DNA of 64,000 nt from Blastococcus sp. PRF04-17 (GCF_023016265.1 NZ_CP095412.1:2480001-2544000), one strand, 5' to 3'; positions 8,281 through 18,948 are shown, counted from the stretch's first letter. Notes: a model not told the origin generated them from the sequence alone. Made by a program: numbers and translations.

Positions 8281-11058
8281 CTACCGGGCGAGCTTCGCCG
8301 CAAGGGTCGCCGCTTGCGCCCGGTTCGTGACCTGGAGCTTATGCAGGACACGGGACACGTGAACACCCACCGTGCGCTCGCTGATGAACAGCTTCCGGGC
8401 GATCTGGCGGTTGGTCGCGCCGGTGCCCAGGAGGGCCAGGACCTCGACCTCCCGCTCGGTGAGGCCGTAGGGCCGCTCCTCCACCGGGCTCCGGGGCGCC
8501 GGTGCCGGCGAGAGCCGGGTCCGGGCCAGCAGCGCGTCCACGTCGGAGACCAGCGGCAGGGCGCCGATCCGGTCGGCGATCTCCCGGGCGGCGGTCGCCG
8601 CGGCCGCGGCCTTCTCCCGGCGCCGTTCGGTCACGTGGCACTCGGCCTCCCGGAACAGGCAGTAGGCCTGCTCGCGCGGCCGCAGTGCGGTCCCCCAGAG
8701 GGCGGCGGCCCCGGCCCAGTGCTCCGCTCGGGCGGTGCCCCGCGCACGGGCGAGCTCGGTGCGCGCGGTCAGGTGGTGGGCGGCGTGGTCGACGTCGTCG
8801 GCGCTCTCGGGCGTCACCCGCGCCAGTTCGGCCTCGAGGTGCGCGAGCCGCGCGGCGTCCTCGCCGTCCTCCCGTCCGGGCACGGGACCACGCCGGTCGG
8901 CCTCGGCCCGCAGGGCGACGACGAGGAGCTCGGTCGCGAATCGACGGTCCTGCGTGCCGGCGAGCCGGCGGAGGGCCTCGTCGACGGTCCGCAGGCACCC
9001 GGCCGCGTCGCCCTCCTGCGCCAGCAGTTCGGCCCTGACGGTGGCCACGGCCGCGACCACGGCGGGCTCGTCGGCCTCCTCGAGAGGCGCGGCGGCGGCC
9101 AGGCTCGCGCGGGCTCCTGCCGGGTCCCCGACGCGGAGCTGCAGCTCGGCGCGCTCCAGGTGCAGGTGCAAGCCCTGCCCCTGGACGGCCCGTCCGTCGA
9201 GCAGTTCGGCCAGAACGGCGGCGCAGCGGTCGTAGTGACCGCGTCGGATCAGCGTGTTGGCGGCGTTGCAGGCCAGCGCCGCACCGACGGCGAGCTCCAG
9301 GCCGTACTCGGGCAGCAGGCGCAGACCCTCCAGCGCGGCCGCGGCCGCCTGCTCCGGCATGCCGCACATCTCGTAGGCGACCATCAGGTTGGCGTAGCTG
9401 CGGCAGAGGACGGCGCGGTCCTCCACGTCCCGGGCGAGCGCGACGCCCTCGCGGAGGAGCTCGATCGCCGCCGAGTCGCCGTTGACCGCCCCCGCCGTGC
9501 CGCGCGTGGTCAGCGCGTCGGCCAGGACGGCGGTGGTGCCGTGCTCCCGCGCCGCGGATACCGCCCGGTCGGCGAGGCGGACCGCCTCGTCGAACTCGGC
9601 CATGATGAACGCGCCGCGGGCCATCGCCCCCCAGACCTGGGCGTGGCAGGCGGTGACCTGGGGCTCGAGGGAGGCCGCTGCCTCGGCGTAGGCGGCGCGG
9701 CTGCGCGCGGTGTGGCCGGCCTCCCAGAGGAAACAGCCCAGCCGCTCGAGCGCGCTGGCCCGGTCGGCGCCGGAGACCTCGCTGCCCCGCAGCGCCTCCT
9801 CCAGCAGGCCGGCCGCCGCCTCGGGATCGCCCGCCAGGCGTGCCGCGCCGGCGGCCTCGAGCGCCAGGTCGAGCCGCGCAGCCGGGTCAGTTCCGCGCCG
9901 GTCGAAGCGCAGCGCCCGCTGGTAGTGGCCCCAGGCCTCCGCGAAGGCGTTGAGCCGCCGCGACTTGCGGGCCGCGCGCAGGCTCCACTCGGCCGCCTGT
10001 TGCGGTTCGCCCGCCGCCTCCCAGTGCACGCTCACGGCGACGGCGGTGACGACGTCGTCCGCGGCGCCGGCGGCGAGCGTCCGGGCGGCGCGCTCGTGCA
10101 GCTCCCGCCGCTCGAACGGCAGCAGCTCGCCGAGCACCGCCTCGCACATCAGGCTGTGGCGGAAGGCGTAGTCACCGCCCTCCACGACCAGCGCGCCGGC
10201 GTCCACCGCCTCGCGGACGGCGGCGGCGTAGTCGCGCCGGGGCATCTCCGAGGCGCGGTAGAGGTGCTCGTCGGAGACCCACAGACCGAAGACCGCGGCG
10301 ACCCGGACCAGCTCCGCCGCCCGCTCCCCGAGGGTCCGCACCCGCGAGAGCAGGACGTCCTTGACCCGGCGGGAGCCGGGGTTCCGCACCAGCTCGCCGA
10401 GCAGATACGGGTTGCCCTGCGTCTGGCGGTACCACGCATCTACGTCGACGTCCTCGTCGCCGGTCAGGGCCGCGACGAGCTGCCGGGTCTCCTCGCGGTC
10501 GAGACGCTGCAGCTCCACGCACGCCGCCCCCGGCAGCCGGTTGAGCTGGGCGACGGCCTGCTGCACGCGTTCGGTGCGCGGCGTCTCGTCGTCCCGGAGC
10601 GTCAGCACGAGGCTGAGCCGGCGCCGCACCGCGGTCGACGCCAGGTAGACCAGGAAGTCGCACGTGGTCTCGTCGGCCCACTGCAGGTCGTCCACGACGA
10701 GCGTCGTGGTCGTCGACGCGCCGGAGGGAGCCAGCGCGTCGGCCCAGGTGCGGATCGCCCGGAGGCGCTGCTCGGCGGACTGCTGGTCGGCCCCGTCGGC
10801 GGACTCGGGCCAGCCGCCCCGGGCGAAGAAGATCTGCTCCAGCGCCGCCAGCGGCAGCGGCTGGCCCGCCAGTTCGAGGCAGGAGCCCTCGATGACGTCG
10901 GTGGTCGCGGCGGCGCGCTCGGCGGCGACGAGGGAGGACTTGCCGACGCCGGCCTCGCCGCAGATCACGACGACGTGCCCGGGCTCGGCGAAGGCAGCCG
11001 CCACTGCCGCGCGGTGGCGCTCGCGCCCGATGTAGGGCACGTCCACCGCCCCGATCAC
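8281..11058 (-). CDS. Large LuxR-family ATPase regulator (LAL type)
   Basis: A 925-residue protein from GTG 11058. It has an AAA-type ATPase domain at the N-terminus with Walker A GEAGVGKSS near residue 36 and Walker B TLVVDDLQWAD. A long alpha-solenoid/TPR-like middle follows. The C-terminal LuxR helix-turn-helix (about 862-922) reads LTEREVEVLALLGTGATNRQIARKLFISERTV in overlapping segments. LAL regulators are usually activators of secondary-metabolism or catabolic genes that sense a ligand through the ATPase/TPR part. The target is not apparent; no biosynthetic cluster is next to it. Confidence 0.92.
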   Translation of the reverse strand: MIGAVDVPYIGRERHRAAVAAAFAEPGHVVVICGEAGVGKSSLVAAERAAATTDVIEGSCLELAGQPLPLAALEQIFFARGGWPESADGADQQSAEQRLRAIRTWADALAPSGASTTTTLVVDDLQWADETTCDFLVYLASTAVRRRLSLVLTLRDDETPRTERVQQAVAQLNRLPGAACVELQRLDREETRQLVAALTGDEDVDVDAWYRQTQGNPYLLGELVRNPGSRRVKDVLLSRVRTLGERAAELVRVAAVFGLWVSDEHLYRASEMPRRDYAAAVREAVDAGALVVEGGDYAFRHSLMCEAVLGELLPFERRELHERAARTLAAGAADDVVTAVAVSVHWEAAGEPQQAAEWSLRAARKSRRLNAFAEAWGHYQRALRFDRRGTDPAARLDLALEAAGAARLAGDPEAAAGLLEEALRGSEVSGADRASALERLGCFLWEAGHTARSRAAYAEAAASLEPQVTACHAQVWGAMARGAFIMAEFDEAVRLADRAVSAAREHGTTAVLADALTTRGTAGAVNGDSAAIELLREGVALARDVEDRAVLCRSYANLMVAYEMCGMPEQAAAAALEGLRLLPEYGLELAVGAALACNAANTLIRRGHYDRCAAVLAELLDGRAVQGQGLHLHLERAELQLRVGDPAGARASLAAAAPLEEADEPAVVAAVATVRAELLAQEGDAAGCLRTVDEALRRLAGTQDRRFATELLVVALRAEADRRGPVPGREDGEDAARLAHLEAELARVTPESADDVDHAAHHLTARTELARARGTARAEHWAGAAALWGTALRPREQAYCLFREAECHVTERRREKAAAAATAAREIADRIGALPLVSDVDALLARTRLSPAPAPRSPVEERPYGLTEREVEVLALLGTGATNRQIARKLFISERTVGVHVSRVLHKLQVTNRAQAATLAAKLAR

Positions 11059-11157
11059 CCGGACATCCTGCCCCGCGAACGGACGTCGGTCCAGGGACTT
11101 CGGGCATCCGCGGCCGTCGGCGGCGAGCAGGCGCGCCGCGTCAGCACGGACAGTGCG

Positions 11158-11230
11158 AGCCGACGAGGGGACTTGAACCCCTAACCGCCCGATTACAAGT
11201 CGGGTGCGCTACCAATTGCGCCACGTCGGC
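11158..11230 (-). tRNA. tRNA-Thr (anticodon TGT)
   Basis: Read on the minus strand, the 7-bp acceptor stem GCCGACG/CGTCGGC, a D-arm, an anticodon stem CCCGA/TCGGG with loop CTTGTAA, and a T-arm with TTCAAGT form a full cloverleaf of 72 bases plus discriminator T. The anticodon TGT reads ACA (threonine). No CCA is encoded. Confidence 0.93.
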
Positions 11231-11317
11231 GGATCTCGGAATCGAGTCCCGGACCAAGGATAGGGACAACGCACGGGACCACGTCCCGCCGACCGCATTT
11301 GCCGCGGCCGGCGGCGG

Positions 11318-11782
11318 TCAGCTGTCCTGGGGTCGCCAGACGTAGCGCACGTCGGGCTCGCGCTCCTCGTTCGTGGCGCCGTCGGTGCGCTCGACGGCGA
11401 CGAAGCCGTGCCGCTCGTAGAAGCGCTGCGCGGGCTCGTTCACCTGGAAGGTCCACAGCTGCAGGCCGGCCGGCTGCCGCAGCTTGGCCACCTCCACGAG
11501 GCGGTCGCCGATGCCGCGCCCCCGCCAGTCGGGGTCCAGGTAGAGCTGGTCCAGCCAGCCGTCCGAGAGCGCCAGGACGCCGACGACCGCGCCGTCCGTC
11601 TCGGCCACCCACACGTCGTGCCGCGGCACGAGCACGTCGCGGATCCAGCCGCGGACCTCGTGGTCGGGATGCGCCCGTCGCACGGTCGGCAGGGCGGCGT
11701 CGAAGGATCGCAGCCACACGTCGGCGACGGCCGGCGCATCGGCAGGTCCGGCGCGGCGCACGACGACAGCATCAGCAGGCAC
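11318..11782 (-). CDS. GNAT family N-acetyltransferase
   Basis: From the GTG at 11782 the protein has 154 residues. The acetyl-CoA binding motif A is clear (LYLDPDWRGRGIGDRLVE), preceded by the typical beta strand VGVLALSDGW and followed by FYERHGFVAVE. It transfers an acetyl group to an unknown amine. The start was placed at the point where the GNAT fold begins (VVVRRAGPADA); upstream codons are low-complexity. It is downstream of a membrane protein gene on the same strand. Confidence 0.85.
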   Translation of the reverse strand: MPADAVVVRRAGPADAPAVADVWLRSFDAALPTVRRAHPDHEVRGWIRDVLVPRHDVWVAETDGAVVGVLALSDGWLDQLYLDPDWRGRGIGDRLVEVAKLRQPAGLQLWTFQVNEPAQRFYERHGFVAVERTDGATNEEREPDVRYVWRPQDS

Positions 11783-11846
11783 GACCGGCGACGGTGCCAC
11801 ACCGGCGACCCGCGATCGACCCTTTTCCCGGCAGCGGCGCCGGAGC

Positions 11847-12575
11847 TCAGGCGGTGTCGGCTGCCGGCCCGTCGTGGACGGGCCCGCCGCGCACGTACTC
11901 GGCCGGGTCGCTGCCGGTCGTGGAACCGGCTGCCAGCCACCGGGCGAAGCCATCGGGGTCGCGGCGCTCCAACTCGTCGAGCACGTCGGCGCGTCGGCCG
12001 ACCAGCGACTGCCGGGTGCTGGGTGTGAGCCGGCCGGCCAGCGCCACCGTCGTGGTCAGCCACTCCTGGCCGAGGGTCGTGGTGTCCAGCGTCTCCACCG
12101 GCGGCAGCAGGGCCGCACCGCCCGGGACCACTGCCCTGCGCTCGATCCGAGCCGTCTCGGGCCGGGACGACGGCCGGAGCAGCTCGTGGGCAGGAAGGGA
12201 GGACGCCGTCGGCACGGCGTCGGGACCGGCCTGGCGGGCGCGGAGCGCGGCCCGGACCAGCCAGACAGCCAGCGCCGTCCCGACCACGAGCGCGGCCACG
12301 CCGCCGCCGGCGAGGGTGGTGATGCCGGACAGCACGAGCAGGACGCCGACGGTCCACGCAGCGGCCTGCACGGCGGCCTCGACTGTCGAGCGGCGGTCCC
12401 CGCCCTTCGCCTCCCGGGCGATCCCCGCCGCGGCACAGGCCGCGAGCGTGCCGGCCAGGGCGACCGCCACGAGCCCCGGGCCCTGCAACGAGAGTCCACC
12501 GACCACGCCCAGGACACCGCCGCACGCGACGCCGGACCAGAGCAGCACGGGGTTGAGCGAACCGCGGTGGCGCAC
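11847..12575 (-). CDS. Hypothetical membrane protein
   Basis: A 242-residue protein from GTG 12575 with four predicted membrane helices in the first 130 residues (NPVLLWSGVACGGVLGVV; LVAVALAGTLAACAAAG; TVGVLLVLSGITTLAGG; VAALVVGTALAVWLV). A cytoplasmic C-terminal half contains GQEWLTTTVALAGRLT and RRADVLDELERRDPDGFARWL, a motif seen in uncharacterised actinobacterial membrane proteins. It is divergent from the universal stress gene across 150 bases. Function unknown. Confidence 0.7.
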   Translation of the reverse strand: MRHRGSLNPVLLWSGVACGGVLGVVGGLSLQGPGLVAVALAGTLAACAAAGIAREAKGGDRRSTVEAAVQAAAWTVGVLLVLSGITTLAGGGVAALVVGTALAVWLVRAALRARQAGPDAVPTASSLPAHELLRPSSRPETARIERRAVVPGGAALLPPVETLDTTTLGQEWLTTTVALAGRLTPSTRQSLVGRRADVLDELERRDPDGFARWLAAGSTTGSDPAEYVRGGPVHDGPAADTA

Positions 12576-12725
12576 GAGGCAGACTCCAGCGTCCGAGGGA
12601 CAGGGCCCTGGGACTACCCCTGCGAGCACCCTCTTGCACACCGGCTTTTCCGGGGTCTTCCCTCCCGCCCACGGGGCGAGGACCCTGGAGAGTGGACGGA
12701 ACCACCTGCCCGCCGGAGGTGCCTT

Positions 12726-13649
12726 GTGTCGATGCCGACGCCGATCGCCCCGATCGCCCAGCCGGATGCCCAGGAGGAGGACCGGCCCGCCGGCGACGAT
12801 CCCCCGGTCCGCGAGGTCGTCGTGGGCGTCGACGGATCGGAGTGCGGCATCGGGGCCGCCAAGTGGGCCGCCCAGGAGGCCGAGCGCCGCAGCGCCCCGC
12901 TCCGGATCGTGCACGCGGCTCCCTACCTGAGCAGGCGGGGCGACACCGGTGAGCCGCCGCCCGAGCTGGCGCGCGCCCGCAGGATCACCGCCCAGGCCTA
13001 CACCGCCGCGATCCACACGGCGCCGGCGGTCCGGTCCGCCACGGAGGTCGTCCCCGGCGACCCGACGACCGCCCTGCTGCGGGCGGCCGCCGCCGGGCAG
13101 CTGCTCGTGCTGGGCAGCTCGGCCACGGGGGCCGCCGACGAGCTGGTGCTCGCCTCGGTCGCCATGAAGGTCGCGGCGCGATCGCCGCAACCGGTCGTGG
13201 TGGTGCCGCGGCGCCGGACCGAGCCGGCCGGGCGGCCGGTGGTCGCCGTCCTGGGCGTCGGCGAGCGCGGGGACGACGAAGCGGTGGCGGACTTCGCGGC
13301 CGACGAGGCCCAGCGCCGCGACGTCCCCCTGTCGGTGCTGCAGACCCGCCCGGCGCGCCAGGTGGTCCCCGCCAGCTGGGTGGACGACCCGGCCGAGTGG
13401 GAGCGCCGCTACCCCGGCATGCAGGTCGACCGCACGGACCTGCCGGGCGCCCGCGCCAACGAGGTGCTGGGCGCGACCTGCCCCTCGCCGCTGCTCGTGA
13501 TCAGCGCCGGGCACGGCGACCTGCTGCACCGCAACCTCGACGGCCCCCACCGCTGGCTGCTGCGGCACTGCACGTCACCGATGGCCCTGATCCCGCGGGT
13601 GCACCGCCCCGAGCTCGATCCGCGCGAGGAGATCATCGCGCTCGGCTGA
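12726..13649 (+). CDS. Universal stress protein (two UspA domains)
   Basis: A GTG at 12726, six bases after a GGAGG ribosome site (12715-12719), starts a 307-residue protein; ATG 12732 is a less well-spaced alternative. The first Usp domain begins REVVVGVDGSECG and ends with LLVLGSSATG and VVVVPRR. The second, more degenerate, begins PVVAVLGVG and ends LLVISAGHGD. The tandem arrangement is typical of actinobacterial stress/dormancy Usp proteins that bind ATP. A hairpin terminator follows at 13674. Confidence 0.9.
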   Translation: MSMPTPIAPIAQPDAQEEDRPAGDDPPVREVVVGVDGSECGIGAAKWAAQEAERRSAPLRIVHAAPYLSRRGDTGEPPPELARARRITAQAYTAAIHTAPAVRSATEVVPGDPTTALLRAAAAGQLLVLGSSATGAADELVLASVAMKVAARSPQPVVVVPRRRTEPAGRPVVAVLGVGERGDDEAVADFAADEAQRRDVPLSVLQTRPARQVVPASWVDDPAEWERRYPGMQVDRTDLPGARANEVLGATCPSPLLVISAGHGDLLHRNLDGPHRWLLRHCTSPMALIPRVHRPELDPREEIIALG

Positions 13650-13673
13650 CCCTCGCACCGGCAGGAGGACACC

Positions 13674-13695
13674 ACGCCGCCGGGCTGGGCGGCGT
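13674..13695 (+). terminator. Hairpin terminator after universal stress gene
   Basis: ACGCCGCC (13674-13681) and GGCGGCGT (13688-13695) form a perfect 8-bp stem with a six-base loop, 24 bases after the stop codon. There is no T-tract, as is common in actinobacteria. Confidence 0.6.
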
Positions 13696-13813
13696 CCTCA
13701 CCTGATCGGGCCTCGCAGGAATCTCACAGCCGGCCTCCAGCGCTGCACCAGAGGCGCCACGCACAGTGGAGTCATCGCCAGGCCGGACGGCCGGCGCGAG
13801 GAGGACGAGAACT

Positions 13814-15175
13814 GTGAGCGAACACGGCTACGGTCCGGCGGCGGGACGCGGTCCGGCCGGGGGCGGGTCGACGGGGAATCCGCCCTGGTCCCCCGAGCCC
13901 TCGGCGAGCGCGACCACCCCGCAGGCGGGGCCCGGCGAGCACACCGCGCCCACCCCGGGCCAGCACGTCGGGTGGGCCGCCCCGCAGGCCCCGACCACGC
14001 CGTACCACCCCGGCTACGGCGGCCACCCGGCTGCCGCGGAACCGCTCGGCGGGCCGCCCTCCTCGCCGGTCGCGCCACGGCGCGCCGGGCGGGTGCGCAT
14101 CGGCCTGGCCGGGCTCGTCGCCGGTGCCCTGATCGGCGGTGGCGCGGGCGCGGGCGTGGTCACGCTCCTCGACGAGCCGACTGTCGTCAGCGGATCGGGC
14201 GCCGCTGCGCAGAGCGTCACGATCGAGAACCCGGAGATGGCGACCACGGCCACCGCCGCGGCGGCCAAGGCGGCGCCGAGCGTCGTGACCATCTACGTGT
14301 CCAGCGGCAGCAACTCCGGCAGCGGCTCGGGCGTCGTGCTCACCGACGACGGCTACGTCCTGACCAACGACCACGTGGTCGCCGAAGCCGCGAACGGCGG
14401 GAGCGTGCAGGTGCGGACGGCGGACGGCACGCTCTACGACGCGTCCGTCGTCGGCACCGACCCGGCGTCCGACCTGGCCGTGCTCCGCCTGGACGGCGCC
14501 TCCGGCCTGACGCCGGCGACGTTCGCGGACTCCGACGAGGTGCAGGTCGGCGACGTCGCGGTGGCGATCGGCGCCCCGCTGGGCCTGTCGAACACGGTGA
14601 CCGACGGCATCATCAGCGCGACCGGCCGGGCCGTGGCCACCGGCGGCACGCAGGACGAGGCGACCGTCATCGACGCGCTCCAGACCGATGCCGCCATCAA
14701 CCCCGGCAACTCCGGCGGCGCGCTCGTCAACGGCGCCGGCGAGGTGATCGGCATCAACACCGCGATCGCCACCGTCGCCTCCGGCATCCCCGGCGGGTCC
14801 TCGCAGAGCGGCAACATCGGCGTCGGCTTCGCGATCCCGAGCAACCACGCCCAGCGGATCGCGCGGGAGATCATCGAGACCGGCTCCGCGACACGGACCT
14901 TCCTCGGGGTGAGTGCCGGCACCGCGTCCGACCGGCCCAACTCCCGGGTCGGCACCGGCGCCGAGGTCGCCTCCGTGCAGCCCGACAGCGCAGCCGAGGA
15001 CGCCGGCATCCGCGAGGGCGACGTCATCACCGCGGTCGACGACCGCCCGGTGACCAGCTCCACCGAGCTGACCGCCGCGATCCGCAGCAAGGCGCCCGGC
15101 GACGAGGTCACGCTGACCGTCCGCCGCGGCAGCGAGACGACCACCGTCGAGGTGACCCTCGGCTCGGTGGACTGA
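13814..15175 (+). CDS. HtrA/DegP-like membrane-anchored serine protease with PDZ domain
   Basis: From GTG 13814 the protein has 453 residues. A Gly/Pro-rich cytoplasmic N-terminus (1-92) and one transmembrane helix (about 95-118) precede a trypsin-like domain. The catalytic triad is visible as His187 (TNDHVV), Asp220 (PASDLAV) and Ser300 (NPGNSGGA). A C-terminal PDZ domain (about 350-450) contains [19 protein letters not shown] and [12 protein letters not shown]. It is an extracytoplasmic quality-control protease like mycobacterial HtrA/PepD. It follows the universal stress gene on the same strand but behind a hairpin, so it is probably separately transcribed. Confidence 0.93.
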   Translation: MSEHGYGPAAGRGPAGGGSTGNPPWSPEPSASATTPQAGPGEHTAPTPGQHVGWAAPQAPTTPYHPGYGGHPAAAEPLGGPPSSPVAPRRAGRVRIGLAGLVAGALIGGGAGAGVVTLLDEPTVVSGSGAAAQSVTIENPEMATTATAAAAKAAPSVVTIYVSSGSNSGSGSGVVLTDDGYVLTNDHVVAEAANGGSVQVRTADGTLYDASVVGTDPASDLAVLRLDGASGLTPATFADSDEVQVGDVAVAIGAPLGLSNTVTDGIISATGRAVATGGTQDEATVIDALQTDAAINPGNSGGALVNGAGEVIGINTAIATVASGIPGGSSQSGNIGVGFAIPSNHAQRIAREIIETGSATRTFLGVSAGTASDRPNSRVGTGAEVASVQPDSAAEDAGIREGDVITAVDDRPVTSSTELTAAIRSKAPGDEVTLTVRRGSETTTVEVTLGSVD

Positions 15176-15221
15176 GGCCCGCACCCGAGCAGGGTCGGGT
15201 GGGATCCCTAGGCTCGGGAAC

Positions 15222-16501
15222 GTGCCGGCACCCCGCCCGACCCTCGCGTTGACGGGCTCCCTCGACGACCCGGAGCGGGCCCGCGACCTGGCCCGGATGA
15301 AGCGGTTCGCGACCGGGCTGTTCCTGGCCGCCGCCGTGGTGTTCCTGGCCTGCGTCCTCCTGGGGGACGACGCCGGCGCCTGGGTCGGCTACGTGCGGGC
15401 CACGGCGGAGGCCTCGATGGTCGGGGCGCTGGCCGACTGGTTCGCCGTCACCGCGCTGTTCCGGCACCCGCTGCGGCTGCCGATCCCGCACACGGCGATC
15501 ATCCCGCGCAAGAAGGACCAGATCGGTGCGAGTCTGGGCACCTTCGTCCAGGAGAACTTCCTGACCCGCGCGGTCGTCGAGGAGAAGCTCACGACCATCG
15601 ACGTCCCCGGCGGCTCGGTGATTTCCTCGCCTCCCCCGGCCGGGCGGAGCGGCTGGCCGGCGACGCCTCGGCCGTGGTCACCGCCCTCACCCAGCTGCTG
15701 CGCGACGAGGACCTCGAGCCCGCGGTCGCCGCGATCGTCGACCGCAAGCTGCACGAGACACCGGCAGCGCCGGTGCTCGCGCGGGTGCTGGAGCTGGTGG
15801 TCGAGGGCGACCGGCACCAGGACGTGCTGTCGGCTGCACTGCGCCTGCTGGCTCGGTTCCTCGAGGAGAACCGCGTCGTGTTCCGGGCCCCCCAGCTCGG
15901 CGACGCGTCCCCGGCGTGGGTGCCCGACTGGGTCGACGACAAGGTGTTCGACCGGGTGTTCGCCCGGCCTGCAGACCTTCCTCGCCGAGGTGGGCGTCGA
16001 CCCCCGGCACGAGCTGCGCGCGCTCCTACGACGCGCGGCTGAGGTGTACGTGCAGCCCTGGGCACCGACCCCGCACCGCGGGGCGGGTGGAGAAGCTCAA
16101 GACCGAACTGCTGGAGCACCCCGCCGTCCGCACCTGGTCGGGGTCGCTGTGGACCAACGCGAAGAACGCCGTCCTGACCGCGGCGGCCGACCCGGCCTCC
16201 GAGCTGCGGACGCGTGTGGCGGCATGATCGGCCAACTCGCCGACTCCCTTCAGCACGACCCCACGCTGCGCGAGCTGGTGCAGCGGCACGCGCACGGCAT
16301 CGCCGGCTACCTGTCGAACGGTTCTCCGGCGACCTCGCCGACCTGGTGGCCAGCACGGTCCAGCGGTGGGACACCGCAGAGACCAGTCGCAGGATCGAGC
16401 TGCAGGTGGGGCGGGACCTGCAGTGGATCCGGGTCAACGGCACCGTGGTCGGCGGGCTCGCCGGCCTGGTGATCTACACGGTCGCCCAGTTGCTGGGCTA
16501 A
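15222..16501 (+). pseudogene. DUF445 family membrane protein, multiply frameshifted
   Basis: The start GTG 15222 leads into a normal DUF445 N-terminus with a membrane helix ([16 protein letters not shown]) and the family motif [20 protein letters not shown]. Coding then jumps frame at about 15610, 15963, 16025-16090 (several jumps), 16222 and 16325. The family sequence is still recognisable in pieces ([66 protein letters not shown]) up to the stop at 16501. Most junctions are repaired by one added base; the one near 15963 needs one fewer base or two more. No internal substitution damage is seen, so locally poor sequence is likelier than an old pseudogene. DUF445 proteins are membrane proteins of unknown role. 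Confidence 0.75.
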
Positions 16502-16507
16502 GGCCGG

Positions 16508-16587
16508 GATCAGGTCACCTGATCGTGAGGCGTCCTCCCTCACCGCACACCGTGAGGGAGGACGCTCCATGATCAGGTCAGCTGATC
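16508..16587. repeat. Dyad repeat element, copy 1 (probable bidirectional terminator)
   Basis: A central 14-bp stem GCGTCCTCCCTCAC (16530-16543) / GTGAGGGAGGACGC (16552-16565) is flanked by two GATCAGGT...CTGATC dyads (16508-16524 and 16571-16587). It lies between the convergent DUF445 gene and rlmB, and the rlmB stop falls in the outer dyad. An almost identical element occurs at 29126-29205. Confidence 0.8.
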
Positions 16588-17548
16588 ATCCCCGGCGGGC
16601 CGCCGCGGCGGCGTAGAGGGCGATGCCGGCGGCGACGCTGACGTTGAGCGACTCGGTGTCCCGGCCGATGGGGATGCGGACGACGACGTCGCACCGCTCG
16701 CGCACGAGCCGGGACAGGCCGCTCCCCTCGGCACCCACGACCAGGGCGACCGGATCGGCGAAGCCGTCGTACTGTTCGAGGTCCACGTCGCCGTCCCCGG
16801 CCAGGCCGACGGTCTGCAGCCCCGCGTCCTGGTACGAGCCCAGGGCCCGCGCGAGGTTCACCGCGCGCGCCACCGGGACCCGTGCTGCGGCGCCGGCGCT
16901 GGTCCGCCAGGCCGATGCGGTCATCCCGACGGAGCGACGCTGCGGCACGACGACGCCATGCGCGTCGAAAGCGGCCGCCGACCGGACGACGGCGCCGAGG
17001 TTGCGCGGGTCGGTGACGCCGTCCATCGCGACGACCAGTGGCGGGCGACCGGAGTCGCGGGCCGCGTCGAGCAGGTCGTCGGGGTGCGCGTAGTCGTAGG
17101 GCGGCACCTGCAGGCCGATGCCCTGGTGCAGCGCGCCGCCGGACATCCGGTCGAACTCCGCCTTGCCGACCTCCAGCAGCGGCAGCCCGCGGTCGGCTGC
17201 GAGCGCCAGCGACTCGGCGATCCGCTCGTCGGTCGTGCGGTGCGTGTCGCCGGTGACCACGTACAGCGCGGTGGCCGGGATCTGCGCGCGCAGCGCCTCC
17301 ACGACCGGATTGCGCCCGAGCAGCAGCTCCGGTGCCTCCTCGGCGCGCTGGCGGGCCCGCGCCCGGTCCGCGCGCTGGCGCGCCTGCGCCTGCGCCTTGC
17401 GCTGGGCCGGATGGCCGGTGCGCTGTTCAGCGGGCGGCGTGGCGCCACGGCCGGCGAGCGAGCGGCGGTTCTTCCCGCCGGTGCCTGCGGTCGCCCCCTT
17501 CTTGCCGGCCCCGGTCGTGCGGCCTCGGCGCTGACTGTTGCCGGCCAT
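16586..17548 (-). CDS. rlmB: 23S rRNA (guanosine-2'-O-)methyltransferase, TrmH/RlmB family
   Basis: 320 residues from ATG 17548. A basic N-terminal extension (1-75, many Arg/Lys/Gln) precedes the substrate-binding domain ([13 protein letters not shown]) and the SpoU domain. The three SpoU motifs are visible: [28 protein letters not shown], and [13 protein letters not shown]. The family uses S-adenosylmethionine through a trefoil knot to methylate rRNA ribose. The start overlaps the cysS stop by one base (TGATG), so it is translationally coupled to cysS, the same order as in mycobacteria. Confidence 0.93.
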   Translation of the reverse strand: MAGNSQRRGRTTGAGKKGATAGTGGKNRRSLAGRGATPPAEQRTGHPAQRKAQAQARQRADRARARQRAEEAPELLLGRNPVVEALRAQIPATALYVVTGDTHRTTDERIAESLALAADRGLPLLEVGKAEFDRMSGGALHQGIGLQVPPYDYAHPDDLLDAARDSGRPPLVVAMDGVTDPRNLGAVVRSAAAFDAHGVVVPQRRSVGMTASAWRTSAGAAARVPVARAVNLARALGSYQDAGLQTVGLAGDGDVDLEQYDGFADPVALVVGAEGSGLSRLVRERCDVVVRIPIGRDTESLNVSVAAGIALYAAAAARRG

Positions 17549-18948
17549 CAGCGGCTCAGCTCCCATCGGGGTCCCTGCGGGGTGTCCTCGACGGAGACGC
17601 CGAGGGTGGTGAGCTGGTCGCGGATGGCGTCGGCCGCCGCGAAGTCCTTGCGGGCACGGGCCGCCTGCCGCTGCTCGAGCGCCAGCGCGACCAGCCCGTC
17701 GGTGACCTGGCCGAGCCTCTCGTCGCCGCCTGCGGCCCAGCGCGGGTCGAGCGGATCCAGGCCGAGCACGCCGAGCATGACCCGCACCGAGCCGAGCGCG
17801 TCGGCCACCGCGGCGTCGTCCCCGTCGGCCAGCGCGGTGTTGCCCTGGCGCACGACGTCGTGGACCACGGCGACGGCGGCCGGGGTGCCCAGGTCGTCGT
17901 CCATGGCCTCGCGGAAGTCGGCCGGCAGCTCGCGCTCGCCGGCGTCCGCGCCCACCCGCTCGGCCGCGCGCTTCACGAACGACTCGATCCGCCGGTACGC
18001 CGCCCCGGCCTCCTCGAGCGCCGCGTCGGTGAACTCGATCGTGGACCGGTAGTGCGGCGCGACGAGATAGTACCGCAGCTCGACGGGGCGGACCCGCGTG
18101 ACGACCTCGTCGACCAGGGCGGTGTTGCCCAGCGACTTGCTCATCTTCTCGCCGCCGAGGGTGACCCAGCCGTTGTGCAGCCAGTACCGCGCGAACCCGT
18201 CCCCGGCCGCACGGGACTGGGCCTGCTCGTTCTCGTGGTGGGGGAAACGCAGGTCCAGCCCACCGCCGTGGATGTCGAACTCGGGGCCCAGGTAGCGCTC
18301 GGCCATCGCGGAGCACTCCAGGTGCCAGCCGGGGCGGCCGCGACCCCACGGCGTGGCCCACGACGCGGTGTCGGGCTCGCCGTCCTTGTGTGCCTTCCAC
18401 AGCGCGAAGTCGCGGGGGTCGCGCTTGCGATCCTCGGTGTCGGTGTCGGCTGCCGGCTCGAGGTTGTCGAGCTTCTGACCGGTCAGGCAGCCGTAGTCGG
18501 GGAACGAGCGGACGTCGAAGTACACATCTCCGTCGACGGCGTAGGCGTGCCCGCGGTCGATGAGCCGCTGCATGAGCTCCACCATCTCGGGGACGTGTCC
18601 GGTCGCCCGCGGCTCGTAGGTGGGCGGCTGGATGCCGAGGGCGTCGTACGCGCGGGTGGTCGCGCGCTCGTTCTCGTACGCCCACGCCCACCACGGCACC
18701 CCGTGCTCCGTGGACTTCGCCAGGATCTTGTCGTCGATGTCGGTGACGTTGCGGACGAACGTGACGTCGTAGCCCGAGGCCGTGAGCCAGCGGCGAAGCA
18801 CGTCGAACGACACCTGCGCCCGCACGTGCCCGACGTGCGGTGGGCCCTGGACGGTGAGCCCGCAGACGTACACGGAGACCTCGCCGGCACGCAGCGGCGT
18901 GAAGTCGCGGACCGCGCGGGCGGCCGTGTCGTAGAGGCGGAGGCTCAC
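17548..18948 (-). CDS. cysS: Cysteine--tRNA ligase
   Basis: 466 residues from GTG 18948. It has the class I signatures PPHVGH (HIGH equivalent) near residue 36 and KMSKS in [11 protein letters not shown], plus the zinc-binding Cys/His set ([18 protein letters not shown] and HHENE). The C-terminal part carries the DALR-type helical domain. It charges tRNA-Cys. The GTG start overlaps the ispF stop by four bases (GTGA). In actinobacteria a paralogue, MshC, makes mycothiol, but the position between ispF and rlmB fits CysS. Confidence 0.96.
   Translation of the reverse strand: MSLRLYDTAARAVRDFTPLRAGEVSVYVCGLTVQGPPHVGHVRAQVSFDVLRRWLTASGYDVTFVRNVTDIDDKILAKSTEHGVPWWAWAYENERATTRAYDALGIQPPTYEPRATGHVPEMVELMQRLIDRGHAYAVDGDVYFDVRSFPDYGCLTGQKLDNLEPAADTDTEDRKRDPRDFALWKAHKDGEPDTASWATPWGRGRPGWHLECSAMAERYLGPEFDIHGGGLDLRFPHHENEQAQSRAAGDGFARYWLHNGWVTLGGEKMSKSLGNTALVDEVVTRVRPVELRYYLVAPHYRSTIEFTDAALEEAGAAYRRIESFVKRAAERVGADAGERELPADFREAMDDDLGTPAAVAVVHDVVRQGNTALADGDDAAVADALGSVRVMLGVLGLDPLDPRWAAGGDERLGQVTDGLVALALEQRQAARARKDFAAADAIRDQLTTLGVSVEDTPQGPRWELSR

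Noticed and set aside
8314-11184. A 956-codon open frame on the plus strand opposite the LuxR-type regulator
   Set aside because: High GC content leaves few stops on the antisense strand; the translation has no family features, while the minus strand has clear domains.
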